Source of the DNA: Solea solea
Lineage: Eukaryota > Chordata > Actinopteri > Pleuronectiformes > Soleidae
Assembly (NCBI RefSeq): GCF_958295425.1
Contig: NC_081144.1
Coordinates: 2,026,501 to 2,090,500 of the forward strand
Direction: 5' to 3'
Length of the DNA stretch: 64,000 nt
Both the position numbers and the translations under genes were made by a program. A model generated the notes under the pieces. The model was not told the DNA's origin. It searched no databases and worked only from the letters and a program-made list of their open reading frames with translations. Every line of letters starts with the position of its first letter. Position 1 is the first letter of the stretch. This document shows positions 12,261 through 24,456 of this stretch, piece after piece.

Positions 12261-14080
12261 ATGCTCATTTTATGATCTCAATAAGAGGGAAAATAGACAC
12301 TGACAACTGGTATCATATAACAGGTGTCTGACTGCAGATGACACCTCTGAATCAGTCAAATCATAATGTTGGAGGCATAGATGAGTCAGGGGGAGGGACT
12401 TATACGGGGTCACTACATTTTTACCAGCCTTTAATTCAATAAGTGTTAAATAACACATGCATAGAATGATATTGTTATTAATCTATCAAACATTTATCTT
12501 CTGTCTGCTCAAAGTAGTATCAGGTGCTACAAAAATGACAGTAAAAATAATGATTTATATTTTGTAATTGAGTGAAAAAAGGTTTGGCAAACACTACTCT
12601 AGCTATAGCGTCCATGTCTGAATACAATCCTATAGTAGATGAATACAAGTACATGTTATCTTAATTTACTTCTTACTTTAACACAGAGGTTCTCACAAAC
12701 GTGCTGTTTTGATGTTGTTGTTGTTGTTGTTGACGACGTATGGAGAGAGGTGTTTGTGTACACGTCTGAGGACACTCGTGTTCTTCTTTTGTGCAAAAAC
12801 ACAGCATATTATTCTCTCAAGGTTCTTTACATAGCAACACTGAGACCTTACAATATTATGGAGAGAAGAGAAACCCAACACTTCACATACTGAGCAGCCA
12901 CTTTGGCATCAGTGTGGAGATAAAATCTCCCTTTTAAGAGGAAGACATTTCTGGCAGATTGGCACAAAAAAAACGACACTTATAAACTTAGTTATAAATG
13001 TGAAGCATCAAATCTGAGCCACAATTAATCAGATTTGAAAAATTAGACTGGAAATCTGAACCTGATGCAGCTTTAGTCTGCATCTGTGCAGGATCTGTCT
13101 CTGTGCAGAACACAGTGACATGATATGAACTAAGCTGAGGGTAAGGTGTCAAACAAAGCTATTTCTTTGTGTGTTTTCATTACAGAAAATGACATGTCAT
13201 TTACCCGCGGCGTGTAGTTCTCAGAACATTGACAACCACAAAAAATCTTGCAAATCAAGCTTCTCAAAAAGCATCAGTCAAATCATGAATCAGATGGTCA
13301 CAACAAGACTGTGAACGATTCTCCGAGCCCCGCCTCTTCCCACTCGCTCTCATCAAACATCTTCACAGCTCACTGGCGGGCGTGTGTTCACTGACACGTC
13401 TACTCACTGGACGGTCATCTATCACTCTGCCTGCTCTTAGTGGACGGTTAAATTGTATTGGTTGAAAACAGTGGGAGGTACGAGGCGCTTCATTAGACTC
13501 TCAACCACCTATGAGGTGTGCTGGCTTCATTACACTCTACCTAGAATGTTTCGAGTGGACCAGTGGAGCAGTCGTTTGTAAACCTTCTCACTTGGATGAA
13601 TTCTGCAGCATTAGCACAAGACCATTCCTTCAGTGAGGCTCTGGTCTGTCAAGGCTTGAAACGTGTTCAAAGCTGAAAACCACGGTCCCAGACTGCATCT
13701 TCTCTTCCCACGACACACACTCTCAGCCAACTCACGGGCAAGGCCTTCAAAGCACTGGCACGATGAGCCGCTGGTCCTCAACTGTGTGTCGTCAGTGGCC
13801 AAGAGTCAGTTTAAAGATGGCCAAGAATCTGTGGATGAAGCTGATCAGACTAATTAGCTTCACTCTGACCAGACGGGGATTCATTAGCAAAATGAGTTGT
13901 TGCTCGGCTAAAAGCAGCAGGGTCACTCTGCCAGACTGTTGAGTGATGCTGGTGCTGCCAGGGTTCGTCTTTAGGTCTCACTAATGCTTGTTTTGGACAC
14001 GGCAAAGATGGAGGACTGACAGAAGAACATGTGAGGAAAGGAAACATGATCTTTCCTGAAAAACTCACCAGCTGACCAGA
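12261..14080. other. Non-coding sequence with minor repeats
   Basis: (GTT)n at 12714-12733. No convincing exon; the short open frames at 13611-14068 lack splice and coding support. Confidence 0.45.
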
Positions 14081-14084
14081 AGTT

Positions 14085-14290
14085 ACTCACTGTGCCTAAA
14101 TACGACCAGGAAACGATTATCAACTGTAAAGTAAAACAACAGAGGATTTGCTCCTGGACTCCCCCTATAGGCTGTAAAGAGTATTGTTTGATACGACTGT
14201 TGTAAATATACACGTAAAAAGTAAGGACAGTTGTGTTTAGTGGATTATTCCTTTGTTGTAACAAAGCTTCCTGGCAATAAATCTTATACC
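14085..14290 (-). repeat. Dispersed repeat, inverted arm 1
   Basis: On the minus strand reads GCTTTGTTACAACAAAGGAA...CCTTACTTTTTACG...ACAACAGTCG. This matches the + strand at 14845-15000. Confidence 0.65.
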
Positions 14291-14844
14291 GTGGAAAGCC
14301 TGTCACATTTGTAAGGACAATGCATTTGTCTGCTTTGGTTACGCCCATGAAAAATCTACCAAAGCTTATTCTGCTCTTGACTCTTGTTTGATGGATTGGA
14401 TGATTGAAGTCTGAAGAAACGGGACATGTTGGCAATTTAACAAATTATTCATTGAAGAAACAGGTGGAAGAACCATACACAACCACCAATAGCCTGGCAC
14501 CTCCTCCTGCTCCTCCTCCTCTCCCTCACTGCTGTGTGATGGCAATGTGGTAGAGGTCAGGACTGCAGGCAGGCCTTTCCATCCTCACCGCTCCAAATTC
14601 TGGAGGTATCGCCTCTGATAAGCCCCGCTCTGTGAGGGCGAGCGCCGTCATCTCGGAGGATAGAGTTCACTCTCAGACTGTGGAGATATGTGATGTGAAT
14701 CTCATCTCGATATCTCTGCCTTGTTTTTCCAGTAAGGGAGATGAGAGTGAAAAGCAGAATGAGCTGTTTGGAACTGGCAAAGAAGTTTTTCATGGGCACA
14801 ACCCACGTACTCAACTCTGCTGCTCATCCCAAAAATGCACTTTC
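14291..14844. other. Unique sequence between inverted repeat arms
   Basis: Relatively GC-rich patch 14580-14690 (CTGATAAGCCCCGCTCTGTG, GCGAGCGCCGTCATC) without clear splice sites. It could be a regulatory element; no gene is supported. Confidence 0.35.
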
Positions 14845-15000
14845 CTTATAAATGTGGCAAGAAGCATCGTTACAACAGCAAAGAAATAATCAACCAAACA
14901 CACGTTTCCTTACTTTATGTGCTAAGTTTGTGTTGCAGCAACAAGCAACCATGTCTCCAGACCAGGGAGATATGAAACATAAGTTTATTTTTCAAAATAT
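14845..15000 (+). repeat. Dispersed repeat, inverted arm 2
   Basis: GCATCGTTACAACAGCAAAG...AATAATCAACCAAACACACG...CCTTACTTTATG is the inverted partner of 14085-14290, about 550 bp apart. The match is also visible as related frames (QEALLQQRNNPLNT and QEASLQQQRNNQPNT), which are translation shadows of the repeat. Confidence 0.65.
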
Positions 15001-15539
15001 TACAATGTTAGAGTTTGTTTTGACTGTAAACCAGAGGTCTCATAGAGCCAATGCAGGTAACGCAGACCTGCGCAGGGTTTGGCAGAGGCGTCATTGTAAG
15101 TAGATTTAGCATCAAAATGATCTTGGAGACATTATTTGAAGGTTGAAATCCTAAAGTGCGTTGCTTTCACTTCCTCAAAACACCAAAATGTGCCACAATA
15201 TATAAGTATTTTAGTAACATTATTCACATCCTTCACAAAACATAACTAAGAATGCAGTTGACTTCAAATCAGTCAAATCAAACGTATACTTAGTTCTCCT
15301 CACTTTGTATTTTTCCTTTGACAGAGTCACAACAGCCGCAGAACAATTCACAGCACAACAGAGACAACAAAGGACATATAAAGCAAAGAATATAAATATA
15401 AACACAGAATTAAAATATAATGTTGCACCTGCTCTGAATCGCAGGTAAAGGTAAAGATCTGACATTAAACCTGAGACTCGAGACACTGTACAAATCAAGG
15501 CGGGAAAAACTGATAAACACAGAAACACAAAAGCAGAAT
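15001..15539. other. Non-coding sequence, nothing specific
   Basis: No exon or recognised repeat. Confidence 0.5.
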
Positions 15540-15915
15540 GTGATTCAGTGCCGCAGTAAAGTGACAGCGCTTATCAAGACCTGTTTCCCTGTTGAGACGT
15601 GTGACAGATGCTGGGATGAAAGAGAGCGCGGTGTTTCATTTGCTCTCTCTGTAATATCTGCCTGAAGGTGACGGATTATATTTAGAAAACACAATGTGTG
15701 ACGGGTCATTTAGAATCCTAATCTGAAGGAAAGGATCTTCTTTATCCACCTCCTTGTTCATTAATCATTTTTCAAATCAAACTTTGAAACAAAACAATTA
15801 GCAAATCGCAAAAGCCTCAATTTAATTATTGCTCTTTGAAATCCCTGCTCTATGCCAGTAATTAAAAAAAATGCAATACATGTGTTTGAAATAACAATTA
15901 GTCATGAATATTAAT
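15540..15915. promoter_or_regulatory. Candidate conserved non-coding element
   Basis: Repeat-free, AT-rich block with dense transcription-factor-like words: TTAATCATTTTTCAAATC, AACAATTAG, TTTAATTATTG, CAGTAATTAAAA, ATGAATATTAAT (octamer/POU-like), and CTTTGAA (TCF/LEF-like) twice. This is the composition typical of vertebrate developmental enhancers. No alignment is possible here. Confidence 0.35.
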
Positions 15916-15920
15916 TGAAT

Positions 15921-16165
15921 CTCAGTCATCCAGGTCACAATCATCTTCAGGAGTTATTCAGAAGCAACTGGACTTTCAGAAGTAAAGACGTCTCTTGGAT
16001 GAGAGGTTCCTACAGATAACTCCGGAAGATGACTTTGACCCGGATGACTGAGAACCTTCACGGCTATGTTGCTACACGGTTTGTAAAGGATTCTCTCTGG
16101 TTGAACGGAAGAAGTCTCTCGGATAAAAAGTGAAAACATCTTCAATTTCAAGAAAGTCACGTGGC
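15921..16165. repeat. Palindromic dispersed repeat
   Basis: Arms at 15921-15959 (CTCAGTCATCCAGGTCACAA...) and 16015-16052 are inverted copies with about five mismatches over 38 bp. The loop includes GACGTCTCTTGGATGAGAGG. Fragments of the same family appear at 37730-37765 (AGAAGCTTCTTGGATGAGAG) and 37918-37935 (GACTGAGAACCTTCACA). Confidence 0.72.
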
Positions 16166-16204
16166 CTACAGATCATTTCTGAAGATCAGCTGAAGCTTGC
16201 TCAT

Positions 16205-16445
16205 CATTCACTCATTGTCTAACCGCTTTATCCTCCACATGAGTGTCCAGTTAACTTCTGCATGTGTTTGGACTGTGGGAGGAAACTGGAGAACCCGGAG
16301 AAACTCACAAGTTCACAAGGAGAACATTGCAAACTCCACCTCGGTCTAACCGGTATTCGAACCAGTGTACCCCTTGTGACTTTCGACCAGCTGGGATTGG
16401 CACCCACGACCCTCACGTGGAGGATAAAGCAGTAGAAGATGGTGA
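16205..16445. mobile_element. Fold-back remnant of a common fish SINE-like repeat
   Basis: Left part CATTGTCTAACCGCTTTATC CTCCACATGAG and right part (16390-16440) its inverted counterpart GACCCTCACGTGGAGGATAA. Between them lie TGGACTGTGGGAGGAAACTG, GAACCCGGAGAAACTC and GGTATTCGAACC. The same family occurs at 51335-51458. Confidence 0.65.
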
Positions 16446-18509
16446 GGACGGCCCAGGAAGTTATGGGTCATAAAGATCACACTGTTAATAGAATAAAGAA
16501 AAGAGAGCACAGAGACAGTTTTATTTACTTGTTGTTATAAACTTGACACAGTGATACTGTAAAATGTTCTTCTTCTTAGCAGCAGCAGCAAAGACAGAAT
16601 CAGGTTTTTCATAATTTGTTGTCCGCTATCATTCAGCGATGTTTCAGCGATTTACCCTGTACAGCCGCTCACGTGAGCAGCTGGCCTCCAGCCTAAATGC
16701 CCTCAGTCGTACGGTCGTTGCTGCATATTTGCATCACAACATTTTCACATTTAAAAATGTTTTCTTTTGTCACACCTATGCACCTGCCTCATACCAATTA
16801 CAGTGAGCGCCGACACCGGCCAAATTTAATTTGACGGTTCCGCTCCGTGCGACAGCAGTGACACTGTGAGCCAAGCGAACTTTTTGTTTGGTGGATTAAA
16901 TGGAATTTGCAGCTCATTCATGTGCGTGTGCTCGTCGCGCGTCACAACAGAGCGCTGTGTTGTGACTGGATGCGGCTTAACTCAGAAACACAAATGGGAG
17001 TTGTGTCAGATTTAGCCGGCGTTCAGGGTGTCAGGGTGGGGTGGGGGGGGGGGTGTTTATGCAGCTCCCTCTGGGTAACTGCAGACGTTTGCTAAGAAGA
17101 AAAAATAAAGCAATGGGAAATAAATTACCTTGAAAAACAGAATAATTGTAGGGTCTTGGGGGAGTGACGTGTGCCGTCAGGTCTGTGTTACATCCTGCCA
17201 CTGAAACAGTCTCATTTCATACCCCAGAACCCTCACTCTGTGTGGAAGGACATGTACATGTCTGTGTATACGTTCATCAAGAGGATAAGATGGTGACATT
17301 ATCTGCTTGTGTCCAACCATTTTCTTTTTTATATATATATATATATATATTTATTTTCCCAGTATGGAGCACCGTAAATTAAATTTCCCTAAATTAACAG
17401 CATTGGTAATTACCAAAATCATTTTTAAAAGTTTGTGTAATGGTAAATACACCAGTATGTAGAAGCTCTTTAATCAAAATTATATTTTTAATGCTAACAT
17501 ATAATTATTATTGTTAGCCATGGATTTTCGAATTGAATAATTTTAGTAAGACAAAAACAACAGAAAAATTATAGTTATTTACTCACATTCCTGAACAGAA
17601 AAATTAGTGTTAGTGGTTGAATGTTAAGCTTGATTAATTTCCAACTTCTCAGAGAAGAAGCCCAGTGAGCCGGCTCAAATCTGGGTAAAAAAATAGGTAA
17701 AAAATAACATGTTCTTGAAAGATTTCGAAAATAGTTTTCTCGTTTTTTATGATCTAATAATTGTGTGTGATAATGTCATGTTTTAAAGTGTTAAATAATG
17801 AGGTAAATGTACAGTATGTCAAATCAATTGTTGCCATTGCTTTGAAACACAGCCACAGCATACAAGTTAATTTTCTGAGTTAACATGATATTACATAACA
17901 CCACACAGTGTATTATAATTCTGTTTTATATTAATTCACTCCTGATAGCCCATGCTGTTGTTGCAGATCAGCAGTTAAACCTCACACAGCAGCTTTAAAA
18001 GTAATAAACGTCATCAATGAATCACTTGACAACACTGTGCAGCCCTATTTTTATTGATATGAGGCTTTTGACACCAGAGCTTAATCAATATTGAAGCAGA
18101 GATCACCAGTACTGATATCTCATAGCATAGCTGTCCGGTTTGATGGTTACTGTTCTCATAGAAAGCAATGTGTACAGGCAGATGACTTGTAACTAACGGT
18201 GTCCTTCAACCACTCCACTTCATTCTGGATGTCAATAATGTTGACAGTGATGGTTTTTGCACATTTATTTCCACTTGCCACAAATCCAGGTTATATTTCC
18301 ATCCACACAAGCCTCCCATCGATGAACATAAAAAATCTCCCTTTGATGTTCCAAGCTGTAGATGACAGTTTATAGTTTATAGTTTATAACAGTAACATAA
18401 CAGTCCGAACGTCACGCCAAACTGAGCATAGCTTCTAACACACACATTGCAAGCCGGGAATTACCAGATCAATAAATATTTTCTACCCATCCATCCATCC
18501 ATCCATCAA
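16446..18509. other. Non-coding, AT-rich sequence
   Basis: Includes a G-run at 17038-17053, an (AT)n tract at 17330-17352 and (ATCC)n at 18488-18507. No exon is convincing. Confidence 0.5.
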
Positions 18510-18778
18510 ATGCATCAAGGTATTAGGAGCCCTTTATCTAATAACATCAAAGGTCCTTGGTGCCCTTTATCTTGTCTAATAAGTATAACATCAAAGGTCA
18601 ATGGTGTCCTTTCTAATAACCTCAAAGGTCCACTGGGCCCTTTATTCAAATAACATCAAAGATCCACGGTGCCCTTTATTCTAATATAAACTCTATGGTG
18701 CCCTTTATCTATAACTATACATCAAAGGTCAATGGTGCCCTTTCTAATAACATCAAAGGTCCACAATACCACCTTCCT
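18510..18778 (+). repeat. Minisatellite with unit ATCAAAGGTCCAYGGTGCCCTTTAT
   Basis: About eight degenerate units of 30-44 bp. Each has a variant of AACATCAAAGGTCCA followed by GGTGCCCTTTATCTAAT. Unit starts fall near 18515, 18546, 18590, 18621, 18653, 18690, 18720 and 18761. Confidence 0.85.
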
Positions 18779-20158
18779 TTCCCCTTAAGAGTTACTACTC
18801 AGGCGTACTTAACTTGTTAACTTGTTTAACTGTTCACATATTACACTGCAACATGTTATCCTGCATTAATGATTTAAACTAGATAAAGTCAAGACTGGCT
18901 TTGACAGTATCCAATGTCAATTTCCATTTTTATGCTGGTGACACTGTAATTTACAGTTCAGCCAACCTGGCTCTCAGCTCAGCCCAAGATTTAATAATCT
19001 ACAGTCTAGTTTTAATTTATTTCAAATCTCGTTTACAAAATAAAACTCATGCTGTTTGTTTTTATTTTTAACTGTGAATTATGCAGAGCTACTCTGTGAT
19101 GTTTTCCCAAATAACTATACATGGGTTTCTGTGTTTGGTCGGGTCATTACACACACAAAAAAAAAACAATATGCAACACATACACAAGACAATTATAGAA
19201 ATAAAAAACAACATGCAGCAGGAATGAAGAGATAAACACAAAGCAGACAGGAAAACTGGAAAATAACACAGCAGCAAAGAAAGAAGGAAATCATGACTGA
19301 TAAACTGGGTGAGATTGATAATAAAAACAATAAAGTACTATTACTAAAGACCTTTTTCCCCTTTGCTCTGCACACGTGTTATGCAAGCATCCTAAAAGCA
19401 CCACTTTGCAGATACTCCGAGTATAAATATGAGCCAGTTCTGCAGAAAAGCTGCAGTGTTCATCTGTTTGCCACATCAGTGGTGTCAGAACCTTGGGTGC
19501 ACTTTTTTTTGTATGCTCTTTGCTCCACAGTTAACAATGAAACACTGCACACGGCGGCTGACTAACAGGAGCATCATCATCAGTTTGTTGCTGCTGACGG
19601 TGACTGTAGTGAACGTTTGTCTGCTCGGGGGCTTTTTATAAGTCGCCTTTCCCTTTTTTTCCATATCAGTCTCACTTTGCCTTGGTTTTTTTTTCAGCCT
19701 GACTTTGACACACATGCTCAAACGTGAGCATGAGCTCAGGTGTAAAAGCAGATCCTTAACACTGTGACGTCGTCTCACACCTCAAAGCAGTGTAAAACCA
19801 CGTGTTCTTACACTGATTGCTGGAGTCTCAAACGCAGCACCATCATCACTATCGTCGTTAACTATGGTATAGAAATGGATGTGTCTTCCAGATCCTGAGA
19901 GTGAAGCCACTGTTGTAGTTCTTCTGAATGGCCATCACACATTTAATAACATCACCAAACATTATTAATTCACTCATTATAGTTTCCAGTCTTTTTCAAT
20001 GTCCTTTTCATAAATGATGGTCCCATTTTGAGTCAAACAGACCAGAGAGTAGGGTTGTCACAGTGACCTTATTGTCTCTAATGTCTGTCCTCCCTCTCTC
20101 GTCCTTCAGTGTGTCATTGTGTAATAATTTTTCTGTGTCGTTCTATTTCATAGTGGTT
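18779..20158. other. Non-coding sequence, nothing specific
   Basis: No exon or repeat recognised with confidence. Confidence 0.5.
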
Positions 20159-20159
20159 T

Positions 20160-20325
20160 TTAACCCTTTAACACCTGTAAGCCAAAAAATGTCCTGCTTA
20201 TTTTAACCACAAACGTGCCAGAAAAAAGTTTTTCCAGAATATCTTTGAATATCTGGCAACTGCATGTTAAAATAGTGTATTAACAATTTAAAATGAAGAG
20301 AAACAAAAAATGGAAACATTAAAAC
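20160..20325 (+). mobile_element. piggyBac-like MITE, copy 2 (left part)
   Basis: TTAA then CCCTTTAACACCTGTAAGCC, followed by TATTTTAACCACAAACGTG, ATATCTGGCAACTGCATG and TTAAAATAGTGTATTAACAA. Same family and orientation as 5015-5460; the right half is not recognisable. Confidence 0.68.
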
Positions 20326-20329
20326 CACT

Positions 20330-20520
20330 TGAAGGTGATTGGACACATGCGGCAAAGTCACTTCCATGGAAGCTCAGCTTCTCTGGGAGTCAGTGGAGCA
20401 GTGGGCGGGCACTGACGCTGGGCTTCTGCATGACGATTGGAGGAACTGTCCAATTTTTGATTGACAGCGTTGCAGAAACATAACACGACAGCGGAGCTTT
20501 TTAAATAGCTGCTTGTTGTG
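20330..20520. repeat. Possible dispersed repeat fragment
   Basis: GGTGATTGGACACATG...GACGATTGGAGGAACTGTCC...TTGATTGACAGCG resembles a fish interspersed repeat; boundaries unclear. Confidence 0.35.
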
Positions 20521-20553
20521 TTATTAGCTCGCCCATTTTAATTTTTATTTATA

Positions 20554-20841
20554 CCAGGGGTGACAAAACATACGGCCTGCGGATTACTATATTTCTAAGT
20601 TCTAGAAACCTGGGACGTTTGTGCCTTCTACTATCTACTGTGATCTGTAAGTTGTAATGCACATTGTGCTGAAGTTTGAGGTTCTTCATAATTTGTTTGG
20701 TAAAAAGAGACTAAGAAACAAAGAAAAACATGTGGAGTTCTTGTTGTTTATATGACATTATTTGACTGGTCCAGCCCACTTGAGATCAAATTGTGCTGTA
20801 TGTGGCCCCTGAACCAAAAATGAGTGACACTGACACCCCTG
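20554..20841. mobile_element. hAT-like MITE remnant (CAGGGGTG termini)
   Basis: Left terminus CCAGGGGTGACAAAACATACG GCC and right terminus ATGAGTGACACTGACACCCC TG are inverted. Internal GTGGCCCCTGAACC is typical of the vertebrate family with the GGCCACA motif. No clean 8-bp duplication is visible. Confidence 0.6.
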
Positions 20842-21129
20842 ACTTGTACATTGTAAATAAAAACACGATTATTATAGCATTTCTGTTTTACATAATTATC
20901 ACGTTTCCTTGTTGTTGTTTGTTTACAGAATTTATGTATAAATAACATGAAATGAGCTTCTCCTGTTTCAAAGACCAGCAGCCGCTACTGGTATATATAA
21001 ATCTATAGGGTAGCTAACTTAGATTAACAACCACCTAGGTCCACATGTGAAGATATGTAACACAGGGCGTTAATCCCGACCCTCTGTAACACAGACGTCT
21101 CAGTGGTGTAACTCACTATCAGGTGTTTT
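20842..21129. other. Non-coding sequence, nothing specific
   Basis: Short unique interval; nothing supported. Confidence 0.5.
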
Positions 21130-21440
21130 GTTGTTGGTGCATCGCGTCTCATTGAGATCCACTGCTTCCATTAACATGCTGAAGTGAGCACAGCGAGAGC
21201 ATCTGCCACAGCCAGGTCAGAGTCAGAGGACTCTGGAGGCCAAACATCCCTTTAGAAAGTCGACGGAAAACATGTGCCGCATCTTCGCTAATTAAAGCCA
21301 TTTCTCCTCGTCCAACCTCCGCTGCCGCCGTTGCCCACATGAGGCCGTTATGTGCGGCGTGTTTGTCTGCAGTCGATGATAACATGTAACGGCCGTGATT
21401 TAGTGACCACAAAACAACAGCACATACATAAAGCATGAGC
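21130..21440. promoter_or_regulatory. Candidate conserved non-coding element
   Basis: Repeat-free, higher-GC island in AT-rich surroundings with CGCTAATTAAAGCC, CCTCCGCTGCCGCCGTTGCC and AACGGCCGTGATTTAG. A frame is open on the minus strand but has no exon signals. An enhancer or lost exon are both possible. Confidence 0.3.
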
Positions 21441-21702
21441 TTTATCAGGAGCAGCAGATGTGGCCTAACGTGTTTCGCATAAAGGATTTGTGTATGTTAG
21501 TGTAATGGAGCTTTGGTGTTTGCTATACATATGTTTGCAGGTGTGTGTGTGTGTGTGTAATTCTGTCTCAAACTCATGAATAAATACATCATAAATATTG
21601 TGAACATACATTTTGTTCCATATCAACACTTTTATTTTGCAATATCTCTCATTTTGTGATATCATTTTCAGCTCGTAACATTATAGTTTTTCACCGACTG
21701 GA

Positions 21703-22207
21703 TTTTAGGTGGTTTTCACACCTAATAGTCTCCGCTAGACTCGACTACGATTGGGGACTCGGTTCAATGGGGGGTTTGCTTTCACACTTTAGTGAAACGA
21801 ACCAAACCTTTTGAATAACGCATTCCCCTCCTCGCCTGAGGCGGCGCTGCATCAAGAATTACTGAAGGAGAAGACGAGACAAACAATGAACAAGAAAACT
21901 GGCTCATCTGTTGGTTCATGCAGGACAACTTCTGTTTCCTGCACTTCAGAGCAAAACATGCAGCTGAAACAAATCGTGTGGTTTTATTTAAACATACGAC
22001 ACACACACACATATATATACGCTGCAACAATGGGCTCACACATTTCTCTCAGCTTTTGTTCTACATGCTGGACCAGAGTTTGTTTCTTTGGTGCGGATCA
22101 GAGTCCGGTTGCACATTCACACCTCCACACCTCCACAAACAAACCGGACTTTCCCAGCAAACAAACTAGGGTTTAATTAAGAAGGAGCTGGTTTGAATGC
22201 ACCCTTA
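21703..22207. mobile_element. Harbinger-like MITE candidate
   Basis: Left end TAGGTGGTTTTCACACCTAAT and right end GGTTTGAATGCACCCTTA are imperfect inverted repeats. Internal GTGAAACGAACCAAACC and CAGAGTCCGGTTGCACATTC match a fish family with GGGTGCATTCAAACC ends. A TTA/TAA duplication is plausible but not clean. Confidence 0.5.
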
Positions 22208-22345
22208 GATTGAGAACCCTAGTGTAAACCACAGGAAGTGGGGACATTAGTTTGTCCTCAACTTAAAAAGGCTGAGGGCTTCAGGGTTAAGACTTGGTTT
22301 AAGAGTTAGGGCTAGATTTAGGATGAGGTTCAGGGTCTGTTTTAT
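22208..22345. repeat. AGGGTTAGG-type dispersed repeat remnant
   Basis: GTGGGGACATTAGTTTGTCC then GGGTTAAGACTTGG and TTAGGGCTAGATTTAGGATG; the same general family as 39580-39970. Confidence 0.5.
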
Positions 22346-24456
22346 TTTGGTTATTCTTCCTTGTGCATTATTTCTGCTCTTATGTTTCCATAGGTCTCAT
22401 GAGTTTTACCTGGTTCTTTATAGATTTAACCCTTTGTACTTATGGTGTCTTCAAATGGTGTTAAACTTACTGTGTTTCCCAGATAAGTTTGTCCTTAAAA
22501 TGTCCCATTTTGTTGTCAAACAGAGGTCAGAATCATTAAATGTGTCCTAGAAAGACATTCCCAGCTGACATTTTTTTTTTAAGTTTTTGTCTATATTCCT
22601 TGCATTATGTTAATGCAACCTGCATTCACGCTGCTGTTGTCATAGCAACAGTGTGCCCTTTGCCGTTTGAACACCAAGCGGGTCAATACGTCATAAGTTG
22701 ATTTGAGTCCATGACTCTTGTTTGAAGGCTTCATATCATAATATTCTCCCTGTGTTCAAGGTCACTTCATCTGTTCTTTGTTCCTTGTGTTTCCTCCAAT
22801 GTTCCTTCATTAACGTCGTGTCTCATCTCAGACCTAAAGTTGACAAAGCTGAAGAAACGTATTGAGCTGGACCAAAGAAGTCTTTCTCCACACACAGAAA
22901 AAATCAATCTGGGAAAAATACCTGGCTATTATGTGTTTCATTATGTTAACACGGTGCTATAAGCTGCTGGTGGATCTAATCAGTCTTCTGCAGAGGAAAC
23001 GGCTGCCTGCTGCTGGAAATGAGGCTGAGGAGCAGTGGAGCACTAGAGCAGTTCCTCGTCTCGACACCTAAGACAAAGCTACAATATCTTTACAGTGCTT
23101 AAGGCAAAGTGTAGAGGAGGCGACGAAGATTCTCCCCCGCTTCACACATTCTTGTCTGATCCTGTGTGAATATAAAAAAATCATTTATTGCAACTTCAGG
23201 GCAAGAATCCACGCACAACGCCCAAGTAAGCAGCGATTACCTGCGAGAGGCAAGTCTCAGCAGAAGACTGGACTTTGTTCCTGATTGCAACAATGGTGTG
23301 TGCAGTTTGAATTCACTCCGGCACTGATTTGTGACTGCGTGAGGTTTGTGTATTTACTTATGTGCCGAACAAGTTTTAAAAGCAAACCCTGAAATCATGA
23401 GCGATAAGACAACTCTGAGCCACAAGCCGTCACGTGTGAACACTAATGTACAATCAAGGTTAATTGTTCATTTCCTTTTAAATTACAGATGTTTCTCCTT
23501 GTGCCTCTCTCTGTAAGAACTGACTGAGGATGGATCAGGTTGCAAATTGTCCTCTGGTCAGACCCAACTTAAACCTGCATGCAGAGATAGTGCTTATCCA
23601 GCCTGACCGAAATCTTAATGGCTTTCTGTATTTTTCCTTTCCCATCCTCACCCAAGCACAATGCAGTGAGTGTACGCTGCTCTAAATGTGTCTCACCGCC
23701 TTCAGCACATATACTATTAAAGCTGTCTGGAAAATTGTTTTCCCAACCTTTGCAGACACATGCAGTGTAAATGAGACTTTTTTTTTTTTTAATATAATCC
23801 TTCTGTGCTTTGTCGGGTCCCAGAGGTTCCTGACAGGTCTCACTGGGCTCAGGTTGGGTATCCAGGCTCTAATAGACAGAACAATATATCTAGCTTCCAT
23901 ATCTAGATAACGAAGCCAATGTTGTAGTACGTGAAATATGTCAGAGTCAGTTTGAGTACATGTGCCTCCTTCTATACTTGATTTATAACATCAGTTAACG
24001 AGAAGATCGTATATAGTCTCAGTCGGTAATGTCAACGTCGTCTTCAATGCAGCACGATGTCCATTTTGTAAATGATGTTATTGGAGACGTGGACTCAGTG
24101 TAATTGACAGCAGTGGGTGGACGTGCAGAGGAGGAGCTCTCAGTCTTCCCACTTTTCCAAATGTATGATTTTAGAAAGAAAAAAAACAAGATGGCACTGG
24201 ACAAAATACAGCAGTGTTTGGAAGTGTGTGACGTCACGGTGGACAGACACTTGGTTTTGTCAAGTTTCCTGGTGGACAGACGGGTTTAAATCCCTGTGAA
24301 GAACCAAGTGAAGACTAAGGTGCTGATGTTCAGCAGCTGAAATAATCTGGAAGAATGTGATCACGTAAAAATGTGAGTCATATATGAGACTCGAGCGCGC
24401 ACTCTTCCAAATAACATCACACCGCAAAAGATAGCAGGGTGTTTAACATGTGTATG
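22346..24456. other. Non-coding sequence, nothing specific
   Basis: T-run at 23778-23791. No convincing exon or repeat; the open frames have no coding bias. Confidence 0.5.

Noticed and set aside
13971..14435. 154-codon minus-strand frame
   Set aside because: Overlaps an inverted dispersed repeat; similarity to a second frame at 14852 is due to the repeat itself, not a gene family.
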